From positions 12,088,944 to 12,152,943 of the forward strand of contig NC_087083.1 in the NCBI RefSeq assembly GCF_026151205.1: a stretch of DNA of 64,000 bases, given 5' to 3'. The notes under the pieces are model-generated. The model was not told where the DNA came from. It saw nothing but the letters and a program-made list of their open reading frames with translations, and did not search any database. The translations under genes and the position numbers were made by a program. This DNA is from Bolinopsis microptera (Eukaryota; Ctenophora; Tentaculata; Lobata; Bolinopsidae). Below are positions 22,321 through 33,600 of the stretch, one piece after another. How positions within the stretch are numbered: position 1 is the first letter of the stretch; each line of letters begins with the position of its first letter.

Positions 22321-23226
22321 GCGCATCATACGTAACGCGTTATACGTAACGCGTTATACGTAACGCGTTATACGTAACGCGTTATACGTAACGCAACATA
22401 TAGGTAACGATCAGGACTGTTTTAAAGAAGGAGACGCGTGATCTGTGGTTGAGGTGGCTGGTGCTGGCGCTGGCTTAATCAACTGTTAACAGGAACCAAG
22501 ATTCAGAACAAATAATGACTGATAAGATCGTCATGAGTTGTTTAGAAATAAGTGGGATACTGACAACATGCGAGATTACTAGTTTTCTAAGTTTTCATAT
22601 GGAGAGTGTCTGAATTTGCTTAACAACCGGATACTTGAAGTTAAAAAAAGTAAGTCTTTTGTACGACAAACAGAGGTCCTAACTTTGATGTTTGACCCGA
22701 ACAACCAGCTAAATGTTATTTGTATTTAATGTGTAAATTTCTAAATGGACATCACCTGGGCCACGTGATTTGTTCATCTTGCATGATAGAGTTGCCACCA
22801 TAGTACTCAGTACTTGGCAGTTGAAAAATTATTTGATAATTAATCCTAATTTCATTAATGAGAGTGTTTCGGAAATGTCATATCAAAATTTTTGCATAAT
22901 GCCGAAGAGGTTTTACATTTAAAGATTTGATATTTGATTTTTGCATTAGCGATTAGTATTAATTGTTTCGAAGATGTTATATCATAATCTCTGCATGAAG
23001 CTCAAGATCAAGATTTGTTTTGACAATTAATTGATTTACTTTTTGCAGCTATAACTTTTTATTTCTATACGATTTTATATAAACCCCTCGTGTTATTATT
23101 AGAATTATTCCTATGACTCATTGATACTCTTGCATTTGGCTAATTTACGAAATATCGAGAAATAGACGGCTACCTAGTAAGAACCTTCACATAATCATGA
23201 GTCTCTCTGGTTAGAGCATGTGAGAA

Positions 23227-23379
<153 letters not shown>

Positions 23380-23526
23380 AATTCTCATCAAAAATGTAGT
23401 AAAGTCTCAAAAAATTAATTTAGAATTTAATAGGTAAGCAATATCATATTATTAAAGTATCAATCGGAACATCTCATTAAAAACTATAAGTATTACTGTA
23501 ACTACAAAATAAATCAGTATATCCTC

Positions 23527-24003
23527 TTGGGAGGGAGTGCTTCTCCTGAAGCGTGGAGTGTGCGAAGCACAGTTTGGTTCCGGTTGCAGATATCCCTGGC
23601 CACTGGTAGAAGGTTTTTAAGCGTGGGATTTATCAGCTGGAGGAGTCCATGTCGGAGAGAAGGTAGGTCAATCCTCGCTGCCTCTGCTATGCAGCGCTTC
23701 CTGCCGAAAAAGGACTCAGATATCCGACACCACGGCTACACCCACTTGGTCGTAAACCACAGCAGAGGCTTCGTCGACCCCGTCACCGGTGTTCATACGA
23801 ATACATGTGAGGGCATGTGGTTTCACGCCAAGAGGCACATGCTACGAGGACACGGCAGGACGCGAAGAGACTCCTCAGCCCTCTACATCGCCCTCGCTGA
23901 ATTCATCTGGCTGAGAAGGAACCACCTGACCCGCTCCGGCCCTTCCGTCAGAAGATATTTTAACCAGGAGCTCCCGCAGTTGATGCGTAGAATTTTTGAT
24001 TAG
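23527..24003 (+). pseudogene. Merlin-type (IS1595/ISXO2-like) transposase C-terminal remnant
   Basis: The reading frame contains HLVVNHSRGFVDPVTGVHTN, then CEGMWFHAKRHM and EFIWLRR. The order VNHS..FVDP.TGVHTNT.EG.W is characteristic of the last part of the DDE nuclease in Merlin elements, with the final acidic residue in the EG motif. The N-terminal half of the enzyme is missing, and the first 50 residues of this frame look non-homologous. Element ends are not clear. A minisatellite follows 240 bp downstream. Confidence 0.72.
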
Positions 24004-24133
24004 AATGTGTTTAATAGTTTTGTAAATATACCGATTGATTATGTAATATATTGCTTACAGTTTAATGAAATTAAATATAATAAATAGATATTAGATATGT
24101 GTCTCTGAAAATTATATTGCTCATATATATTAT

Positions 24134-24172
24134 ATTGCGATAGTATAATACTAGTATAATACTATCGCAAAT
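24134..24172. repeat. imperfect palindrome
   Basis: TTGCGATAGTAT is mirrored by ATACTATCGCAA around a central ACTAGT, with two mismatched positions. Confidence 0.7.
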
Positions 24173-24229
24173 ATAAGTAGGTAATAAATGATATCATTGA
24201 GGTTAGTAGCCCAGCCATAATTCATTGCC

Positions 24230-24575
24230 CGAATGACCGTGCCCCAGGTGGTTTTGCCCGAGATGTGCCCGAGGTGTGCCTGAGATGTGCCCCAGGTGTG
24301 CCCCAGGTGGTTCTGCCCGAGGTGTGCCCGAGGTGTGCCCGAGATGTGCCCAGGTTCTTTTCCCAAGGTTTCCCAATTACCATGCCCGAATTTTGCCCGA
24401 GATGTGCCCGAGGTGTGCCCGAGGTGTGCCCCAGGTGGTTCTGCCCGAGGTGTGCCCGAGGTGTGCTTTGTGCCCCAGGTGTGCCCGAGGTGTGCCCCAG
24501 GTGTGCCCGAGTTTGTGCCCCAGGTGTGCCCGAGGTGTGCCCCAGATGTGCATCGGCAGATTACCGAGTTACCAT
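24230..24575. repeat. GTGCCCGAGGT minisatellite with transposon-like right end
   Basis: Irregular units of 10-12 bp (GTGCCCGAGGT, GTGCCCCAGGT, GTGCCCGAGAT). The right border, GATTACCGAGTTACC, resembles the inverted-repeat end GATTACCAAATTGCC of the 309-bp element at 30234-30542, which also contains a GGGGCACACTT minisatellite. No matching left inverted repeat is visible. The long frames through this array are repeat artefacts. Confidence 0.7.
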
Positions 24576-24720
24576 AGTTTAAAATCGGAACAAAATTAAT
24601 GGCATATACTATAATAATGTGGAGTCTGCAGTAGTTCATTAAATCAAAAAGACGCAATTCAAAAATTGATAGACTGAATATATAACGATTCAAAAATAAA
24701 ATTCGGGACACCATGAAAAA

Positions 24721-25710
24721 TTAGCTTCCAGAAACGGAATTCATATTGTTCAGGCCAAACGGATAAAGTGTCTTCAATTTGTTAATATAAAACTGTTCTG
24801 ACTTTCTAATATTATCTGGGGATGTAGAACACAAAATATCAAAATGGAAACTTTCATTGAAATCAGAACTCTCCCTCAAATTATGAACTGAAAAAAGATG
24901 TGCCCCTAAAACATTCTCGTCATCAAAATCTCTGTGGCTCTCAACATTCCCCTTACTACTCGCCTCTAAAATCTCATAATATTTACTGCAATGACCATTC
25001 ACACGTTGGCTGAGGCTGGTGACTGTTTTTCCCACGTATACGTTATTAACAGTACAAAGTTTGCACGTCGCGCCATGCACAATGTTGCGTGTCTTACAGT
25101 TACCACCTTGAGTTCTGACTGAGTGTCCATTATTGGAGACCATGGAATTGCCACTAACAAGGTGACAAGTTTGGCAGGGTCTGCCTTTCTTCTTCTCACC
25201 AGGTTTGGTGCATGGGTCAGTTGTTCTTGACTCTGAACCTAAGGCAAGCTTCTTTCTCTTGAATAAAGTGTCCTTTAAGTTAGAGGCTCGCCTGGTGACC
25301 ACTTGGAGTTTAGGGATCCTCTCAGGGTTCTCACTGCTCCATGTACGGCTATTTGAGATGATGTTACTGGCCTCTTTAGCCTTTTCCTTGGTTTCCTCAT
25401 AGCCCGCACCGAATGTAACAATCCATGGTGTGAAAGAAGGGGGACCCTGATCCTTTTCCTTGTACTGTAAAGTTCTTGGTCTCGACCTGACATCACTGAT
25501 GACCTCTCTCACCATATCAGTAGGATATGAAGACCGCTCAAAAAACAACTGAAGCTCTGCCAATCTCTCATCCAGCAAGACGTCATCATTGATTATCCTT
25601 CTGTATCGAAGTGCCTGTGAGAAGACTATACTCCGGAAGGTATGTCGTGGATGGAAACTTGAGAATTCAAGATACCTGTTGGCGTCACCAATACTACTCA
25701 TAAAAACCAC
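24721..25710 (-). pseudogene. Penelope-like element C-terminus with GIY-YIG endonuclease (5'-truncated)
   Basis: A 329-residue open frame on the minus strand. Its first part (YLEFSSFHPRHTFRSIVFSQ, then LRYRRI and RSYPTDMV) matches the end of the RT and linker of Penelope-like elements. A Cys/His cluster follows (CQTC, C..HGATCKLC), and then the GIY-YIG nuclease: VYVGKT, R of SQRVNGH, and the late catalytic Glu in SEQFYINKLKTLYPFGLN. The RT palm is absent, and an in-frame TGA lies about 50 bp upstream. It is therefore a 5'-truncated copy, although the nuclease frame itself is intact. Confidence 0.85.
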
Positions 25711-26700
25711 ATCATAGCAAAATCTGAATTGAACATGAATTAAAAATCAGCCAACAGAGTAATACAATTACAACTATTTTTTGTGTTTGAGATCAAACAT
25801 AAAAGTTTACAGAACGTTCAACGTCTGGATTGTGGATGTTATCTTACAAAAATATAAAAAGAACATATTATCGCAGCCAAAAATAACCAAAAATCAAGTA
25901 TCAAATTTTATTGAATTAAAAACAAGTTTTTCATCATCATACAGAAAACAAAATTTTCAAAATCTACTGTCAATCGAAATCTACATAAACATTAAACATG
26001 TGCGTCAGTTGTCGTGAAGTCAGAAGTTTCGGGTGAACTTGAACACCCGGCCGGGCTCCTGTCAAAGAGTAAAACATTTTCCGGATTGAGAATTCCTCTG
26101 TTTGCTGTTATCTTGTAAATTATAGCAGTTACTACAACCACGAACACTGAAATATAAGACGTCATTATACGAATTGTTTTATGATTTATAAAGTTTTGTA
26201 CCTACCAATACAGTGTAATGGGCATTTCACATTATAAAGTACATACTATAGGCGGTAGTACTACATACTTCATACTACATACCTACTAATGTAGACGTTA
26301 TTGTTCTTAGACCTACTAATATTTGCCAAAGAAAGAAACAACTAGCATAAATAAAATATTAATTACATTATCTGCAACATTAAAATTCAACATATCGTCT
26401 CCTGGCCTTACCTAAAACAGTGCAGACAGTCAAAAAGAAAGGATTCTCAGTAATAAGGAAGGGTACACGTAAAGGGACTATATCAGTGTCTCCGCAGCAT
26501 TGGTACACGTTTGTACCGTTAAACTTTACTTTATACAGCAATCTATCACACATTCTATAACACGGTGTTTTTAAGTAATTAATTAATTAAAACAAATTAT
26601 ATCGTTAGAATGTAAGACGGTTCAATCAAATATGGTATCTGCAGTAGTAGGTGTACAGCAATACTAAGGTGATAGTATTGCTGTACAGTGTACAACTACA
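25711..26700. other. AT-rich spacer without recognised gene
   Basis: No coding or repeat signature is recognised apart from simple AT-rich sequence. Confidence 0.5.
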
Positions 26701-26706
26701 GCTATA

Positions 26707-27475
26707 AGTAATCCCGATTTTTTTGTGAAACTTAGTTTCGAGAAAGCAGTTGACCAACAAACTAGGACCGGTGACCCAACTTTTGAGGGGGACCCTGACC
26801 CCAGCCGCCAAACGGTGCCCGCGGGGCAGCCACGCCCATATTTGGTCCAAATTAGGCCCAATTTAGCCAAATACCATGAATATGCCCAAAACCCAGATTT
26901 TATGTGCTCTACTTGTAGCTAGTGGTCCTTTGAACTCATATATGAATTTTTTTTGGACAAAAAATGACTGAGTTATGAGCTAAAAAGTACGTGCCCATAT
27001 TTGGGCATACGCACTAAATTTGATCGATTTTGGCCCATAAATTTGTCAAATATCAATATTTTTGAATGAAACCAACTTTATATGAAGGGTAAGCCTAAAC
27101 TACACATTCTCTATGATTAATAATAATTGATTATCAGCTCAATATCTAACTAACTGTGGATTCTGTGTTCAAATAATCGCAAAAAATGAACAAAATCGCC
27201 CATATCTCAGTTCGCGATATTTGCAAAACTGACTTCGCTCAAAACAATAGAACTCAATAGGGTTTCAATATTTTTTCATGAAATTTTCAGAATCAACGTA
27301 GAATCACCTTAAGTTTTGTATTAAAATATTGAGTTAGGCCTTAATTCTGAAAATTCATGAAAAAAATATTGAACCGTTTGGCGGTTGGGGTCCGGGACCC
27401 CCTCAAAAGTTCGGTCACCGAACCTAGTTTGTTGGTCAACTGCTTTCTCGAAACTAAGTTTCACAAAAAAATCAG
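26707..27475. mobile_element. non-autonomous element with roughly 105-bp terminal inverted repeats
   Basis: The left end (CCGATTTTTTTGTGAAACTT.. through GACCAACAAACTAG and CCGCCAAACGGT) is the reverse complement of the right end (ACCGTTTGGCGG.. through CTAGTTTGTTGGTC to AAGTTTCACAAAAAAATC). The arms are about 105 bp with a few mismatches. The AT-rich middle (about 550 bp) has no ORF. A target duplication is not obvious; a C22 run follows at 27482-27503. Confidence 0.75.
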
Positions 27476-27481
27476 GGTAAA

Positions 27482-27503
27482 CCCCCCCCCCCCCCCCCCC
27501 CCC
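27482..27503. repeat. poly-C tract
   Basis: Twenty-two consecutive C after the long-inverted-repeat element. A second tract of 26 C lies at 28193-28218. Confidence 0.9.
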
Positions 27504-27659
27504 TTAAACAAAGAACTTAAACTTATAAATTAAAGAAAACTGAATGTTAGTGAACTGGAAGTGGAGCAGCTATATAAGGACGGCCGTGCTCATTTCATTT
27601 GGGCTCAACATTCCTCCTTGTCTGCTTACTTGTATCAAGATGTATTTGTAGTCTCGTAG

Positions 27660-28110
27660 TTTATAAGTGTAGTTAAACTTTGCTACACTTCAGTCTGTTA
27701 CTATGATCTGTCATAAATTTAAATTAAATTAAAATTTGTCACTGTTCAAGTTAAATAAGGCAGTACCCAAATAAAGAATTTCTTGCATCAAGATACCTTA
27801 TTAATACTAGCTTGCATCAAGATATAACTTATAATATGGTAGGTAAACTGTGCTACACTTCAGTCTGTTATTATGATCTGTGATAAATTTAAAATAAATT
27901 AAAATTTGTCACTGTTCAAGTTATATAAGGCAGTCCAAAAAATAATTTTAATGTAGCTTGCTTGCATCAAGATACCTTACTAACTTGCATCAAGATATAA
28001 CTTATAGTATGGTAGGTAAACTGTGCTACACTTCAGTTTGTTACTATGATCTATGATAAATTTAAATTAAATTAAAATTTGTCACTGTTTAAGTTAAACC
28101 CAGGAAACCT
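27660..28110. repeat. roughly 170-bp tandem repeat, about 2.5 copies
   Basis: The unit GCTACACTTCAGTCTGTTA..TTTGTCACTGTT..AAGTTA..GCATCAAGATA begins near 27674, 27845 and 28016, with substitutions and small indels between units. Confidence 0.85.
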
Positions 28111-28192
28111 TACTGGCCAGGGCCTAACTTCAAAAGTAAAAGAGATAGCGAATTCCGGTTTTTTGCAACATGTTCGTTTTGTAAAAGAAACG

Positions 28193-28218
28193 CCCCCCCC
28201 CCCCCCCCCCCCCCCCCC
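28193..28218. repeat. poly-C tract
   Basis: Twenty-six consecutive C. Confidence 0.9.
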
Positions 28219-28219
28219 A

Positions 28220-29184
28220 GGGGGAAAATTTAAGACAACGTAGATTTTGAGTTATCTTCAAATCTCCAGAAAAGTGTCATTTTGGGCCGATCAAAAGTTT
28301 GCAACTTTAACTTTGCAGATTTTAGTACTCTGGTTGGCTGAATTGTATCACGTGCTAGCTGCTTGAACATTGGAATGCGCTACGCGTGCAAATCATGATG
28401 ATACATAAAGTTTTAAATAACACAGCATCAAATATCAGTTTCGATATTTATTAGATCATTGCAAATTTGAATAACTTTATTGATGCTATTAGTATTAACG
28501 TTGAAAATATGTGATGATATTTTCAATTATGTCATGTTCTATCAGTATCTCATTTTTCTAAGAATAAGATATGACATATCACATTTTTGGAATGGTGTAT
28601 TGGTTCATTATGACAAGAAAAACAGTGAAACAAGGATCACATGGCAAAGAATCTGACTCAATTTCAAGATGACGTACAAGTTTGTAACTTAATATATTCT
28701 TAACAATGTTTCATATGTTGATAGGTGAAAATTCTATTTTTCCTCCACTAGCGAGCTCAACAAGTGAAACAATGCTTCACATGAACTGGATAGTAACATG
28801 ATCAGTAATGATGCTCATATTCAATGATAAGAGGACATACAGATATAATAGTAAAATATTAAAACTATGATCATGTCAGACAATTTAAGGATACTCATGC
28901 CTGTGTTTAATAAATAATACTAAAGAGACCTCTAAGCTATTAAACTAATTTTGCTGAAATCAACTTACTCAACGAAAAGGGTTCGTGCCCGGTGCCACCA
29001 TAACATGGAAAAATCTCATGACTTCATATAATTTCATATTTTAACTTATAAAACCTTAGTGCTCGTAACACCTCACATCTTAATTACAGTACAGTTTATC
29101 GAACTAGGTAAATCAATGTCTAATACTTAACTAACCAAGGGATATTTCCCCTCATACTAACACCCCGACAGTTGAAACCAACAT
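28220..29184. other. AT-rich spacer without recognised gene
   Basis: Short unrelated ORFs only. Confidence 0.5.
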
Positions 29185-29480
29185 CAATCGATATATTTTC
29201 GGACGCTGATTCCGAATCACCCCCGGCCCATGACATAGGGTTAAAATGCTCCCCTGACGAGATATTGGCGAAACACTGTCTCGATCACGTGATATGACCG
29301 TATAAGGAAGTTAGTGTAATTTCTCGTTAGGGTTAGGGTTTCAGCATAGGCTTTTGTTAAGAATTGGGTTAGGTTTGTGGTTGGGATCAGATTAAAGGGT
29401 TAGGGTTTCGAATAGTCGTTCAGGACCAGCTAGAGAACGGGTTGAAAAAGTCGAGTGTAGAGTGATTGATCATCATCCTT
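29185..29480. repeat. dispersed repeat, copy 2
   Basis: The first part matches 6795-6910. The second part (TTAGGGTTTCGAATAGTCGTT, CAGGACCAGCTAGAG, TGTAGAGTGATT) occurs inverted at about 44555-44670. The short TTAGGGTTAGGGTTT phrase near 29323 belongs to this family and is not a telomere. Confidence 0.7.
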
Positions 29481-30225
29481 GCTACTCAGGCCAAACCCCT
29501 AGCCTCAAGCATGGTCATTGGCCACCATGGGCCCATCATTGTGCATATCCGCAACATGTATCCAATCACCTATAAATCTGCCTCCAGCCGCTCCCACTAA
29601 ATCACTCGTATGATGAGTGGAGTGGGAACATACCAGTGATGTCGTCGAGATGGTTTATAGATATTGCCTTTAACGTTTTGTTATTTTGTCTCTTTTATTT
29701 TCTTTGTTTAACTTTAAGGGAGACGCGTGCATTAATATTACTGACAAATTTTGCTTTGTTCGCGCTTTGAAATTGAATCATAAAACTATAAAACTATTAT
29801 ACTTATAGATAAGCATGTCTCCTACTGCCTAAATTTGTTGTGAAAATTCTGTTCACTATTTTTGATATTTTTCGTCATGAAAAAACATTTGACCTAGTCA
29901 GGGTAACGGCTGATGGTGCGCAAAAAGTTCGGTATTACTATTAGCCATTACGTATCCACACTTATAGTTATATGTTGCCTCTGTGGAGAGCCAATTTAGA
30001 CCAACAAGTTATAATTTTATTGGACAAGGGAGAATATTCGCTTTCTTCAATGGTTCATAACATGTCAATACAATCTAAAATATAAACATACAATTATATC
30101 TATAGGAAAAGTTGAATGATTTAAAGTGAAATTAATTAATTAATACTTACAGGTTAACATGCTTAACATGAAGCTAACTAATAAAGTAATGATTAATAAC
30201 TAAAAACCAACAATAACTAATGTAA
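29481..30225. other. spacer without recognised gene
   Basis: No motif-bearing ORF or element boundary is recognised. Confidence 0.45.
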
Positions 30226-30233
30226 TAAATATT

Positions 30234-30542
30234 GGCAATTTGGTAATCGCGCTGGGCACACTTGGGGCACACTTGGGGCACACTTGGGGCACACTTGGGG
30301 CACACTTGGGGCACAAAATTGTATTTCCTGGGGCACAGTTGGGGCACAGTTGGGGCAAAAAGTTACTTGGGGCACACTTGGGGCACACTTGGGGCAGAAG
30401 CAGTTGGGGCACACTTGGGGCAAAAAGTTACTTGGGGCACACTTGGGGCACACTTGGGGCAGAAGCAGTTGGGGCACACTTGGGGCACACTTGGGGCACG
30501 GTTGGGGCAACAAAGTGTGCCAAGCGCGATTACCAAATTGCC
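30234..30542. mobile_element. 309-bp inverted-repeat element filled with a GGGGCACACTT minisatellite
   Basis: The ends are inverted repeats of about 27 bp (GGCAATTTGGTAATCGCGCT at the left, its complement at the right). They are flanked by a perfect 8-bp target duplication, TAAATATT, at 30226-30233 and 30543-30550. The interior (30250-30515) is a tandem array of TTGGGGCACAC-type units with higher-order blocks. An 8-bp duplication with GG-starting ends fits Merlin, hAT or P-type families; a Merlin transposase remnant lies 6 kb away. It sits just past the stop codon of the minus-strand secreted-protein gene. Confidence 0.85.
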
Positions 30543-30692
30543 TAAATATTAATAATATGATAAATAATAATACCTAATAATTATAAATTAGTTATACCAC
30601 TTATTAAGTATTAGATACATGCACTGACATTTTGAATCAAAACAGTCCGAAGTCCTCAAGACGTCATCATGAATGGGCGAGTGATCAAGTTT

Positions 30693-33600
30693 CTAGTCGG
30701 AGTCCTCCTCGCAGACCTTGGCTTCTCCTAACAAGACCTTGTCTCTTCCCATATGAATCTGGCATCCTATGCACTTGAAATCCTTATTGTTGAGATCTTT
30801 ACCCCTGACCATGAATCCTCTCCTTTTGTTGGTTTTGGTGGGTAACTCTGTCTCCACATCGTCCAACATCCACGTCACGCTTACTTCTTCGCCCAGATGG
30901 TTCAGTTGCATGTGGACTTCTTTTTTCTGTGCCTGAAATTAGTTGATTTCAAATTTCAAATTTGGAGCTGTCCCGTGTCCTGCAGATTAAATTACAAGAA
31001 TGCAATAATTATATATTTTGGTTAAAATCAAACAGTTTAAATTCATACAGTTTTGCACTGTGGTCCATATAAGTTGGTTCGTTCGTAAATTTTTCAGGAA
31101 AAGTGTGTTGTGTTTTAAAGGTGCGTAAAGTGAGCATGAACCAAGTATTCTGTGTTTTGTTAATGAACCCTCCCAACTCACCTGAACACCACATGTGGCC
31201 CTCCTCTTAGACATTTCCAAATCCACTTCCACGTTGAACATTCTGTAGTCGAAACATCTCACTGCCATTTTTTCAAAATCAAAGCAGTGCCATTTCATTG
31301 CATGTTCCTTCGACTGTTTAACTTCTTCGTATTTTATTGCCCGACAACCCATACTGAAATTTTATAAATTGTTTTATTTGTAATTTTGAATGGTTCATTT
31401 TGTTACTTCTCCGATTGTTTTAAACACTTCTTCACGGTTATATGTGGTGTGTGCTGTTATAATTCATCCATTAAGCCTACTATACATAGTTTATAATGAA
31501 GAAGTAAGTCTAGTTAAGCACTATTATAGACACAATTACCTTTGTGGAAGTGTGTCGTCGTGATCACAACTGAAGTGTGTCCATCCAAAACCACCGTTAC
31601 TCATCGAATCCAAACTCATATCCATCTTTTTGGAAGAGGGTATTTTAGCTCCAGTCTTAAATCCGAGAGTTCTGCAAATAGCTCCGGCTGCATTGTCATT
31701 AAAACCATCGTTACAGGCGTACTCCCAATCTCCTACATCTCCATTTTCCATTATCATCCTAGCTTGAACAATCCCGCCGTTTCCAGCTAGTTTTTTCTCA
31801 CCTCCACTATTGAGCCTGAACTCTAAATTGTAAAAGGTGTCCTTGTGCTCACATCGGGGTACCTCAAAAGAACCGTCTGGTCGACACCAGCCCCAGTCCT
31901 TCTTGACGGTATGGTGCATCACATAGTCAGCGTCACACTCGTATCTAGCTCCCCTTGGCATCATTGACATGAACTTCCACTCTTCTTCACTCATCTTACT
32001 CTCATCTTCCATGTACTCAGAGCCTTGAGAGCCTGAGTCAAAATCCATGTTAAACTTAAATGCAAACGCATTGGGACTGGGTTTATCTCCTTCTTTATCT
32101 TCGTCCATTTTGTCCCATTTGTCTTCATCATCTTTCATCATAACTTCAACTGCATGGCCGTTCTCAATGTAAATAGGAATACCACAATGGCCTCCTTCAA
32201 TGGGTTCCATGCATTCTGGAACATATGCATATCCTTCATAACAGCCAGCAGTGTAGGCCATGTCCATGTATGCTTCACTGGGAGTTTTGCTGTAAGCATC
32301 CATGTATCCCTTGAAGGAATGCCTGTTTGGTGTCATTACAAAGGGTGGGTGACACATGTACATGGCATACTTTTCTCCTTCGTGCTCACCCTCCAAGACT
32401 TTGTACCCACCCCAAATAAGATCAGGGAAATGGCACTCTCCTGCTTTAGGAGAATCGTCCTGTACCTTACAATTCTCTCCGTCACGGTCGCATATTTCTA
32501 GTTCGCCTGAGATGGGAATTTTTAGTCCACGGAAGAATCGTGTTTGATATACCAAGTGCCGAGTGCCGATCTGCTACTTAAAAATACTACCTAAAAATGC
32601 ATTGTGGAAGGTGTTATTGACAGTTATGACATTAAAAAGCTTACATTTTAATCAACTTACAGTCTGAATAAGTGAAATCCATGCCGCCTTCCTTCGCAAT
32701 ATTCTCAATTTTTGCAGTAACGTCCGCACAGGTAGTTCCTTCAGGCAAGCAATCCCTAATTTCTAATTTTGTTCCTTCAAACGCGTATTTATCTCCGTTT
32801 GTGTCTTCTCCTTTAATTCTGAGACAAAATGACTTTAATGATGACAAAATGACTTTAATGATTTATACCTTTACTGGATAAATATATTTATATATATATT
32901 TTAATGGATTTACCTTTACTTACCTCTACTTATCGGATTTTAGTTGGTAAAATGCCAACACCAAATTTCAACATATTGATACACTTTTTTAAATAAATTC
33001 TCCTTATTACCTTATCACTTTATTAGCTTAATATGAGTTTCAAGATCTTACCCCATTGTGAAGTGAAATCTGGCGCATACATTCGGTCTCCAACCTGAAG
33101 CAACGCACTCTTTTGGTTCTACGGTATCGCTGCCGGAACAAAGTGCTGAAATTACATACCGTCATGGTTTGTAGCAATAACAAATATCAAATATGTGACA
33201 ACTGGATAATCTAATTTGTTTCAGGGAGTAGCGTTTGATAAATTCACGGCTTACCATATCCAGTGACTTTTTTCCACTCAACATCTACTTCAGGCATTTG
33301 CTGTTCAGTTCCTTCACCATCGTAAAATGTAGCAGAAGAGAAGTCCACTTCCCCACAGTGTGGACAACTCGTGATTGGCTCTTCATCTTTCTCATCGTCT
33401 TTATCGTCGTCTTTCTTATATACATATTCCTTATCCGATCTATCATGTTCTACACAATTGTCAACCAATGGTTCATCGCATTTTTCTATCACACCTGAAA
33501 ACATGTTTTAAGTATTCAGGTAAAAATGAGGGATATAAGAATGAATACGAAGGAAAAGACGACTTTTCAAAAATTTGCAAAAATATGTACAATACTCTAC

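Larger units (their letters stand above)
21086..23168. repeat. roughly 2-kb direct duplication, copy 2
   Basis: Nearly identical to 17784-19770. Differences include an expanded GTGCA-type minisatellite (about 90 bp extra at 21645-21738), small deletions downstream, and isolated substitutions. Confidence 0.9.

Noticed and set aside
24265-24714. Overlapping long ORFs on both strands with Cys-rich (CPRCARGVP) or GHTWGT repeats
   Set aside because: They are translations of the minisatellite in several frames. No frame is favoured and none has a start, signal peptide or splice support.
29318-29345. Telomere-like TTAGGG repeats
   Set aside because: Only two consecutive units, within a dispersed repeat; no array.
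30200-30577. ORFs with GTLGAHLGHTWGT repeats
   Set aside because: Same artefact, produced by the minisatellite inside the 309-bp element.
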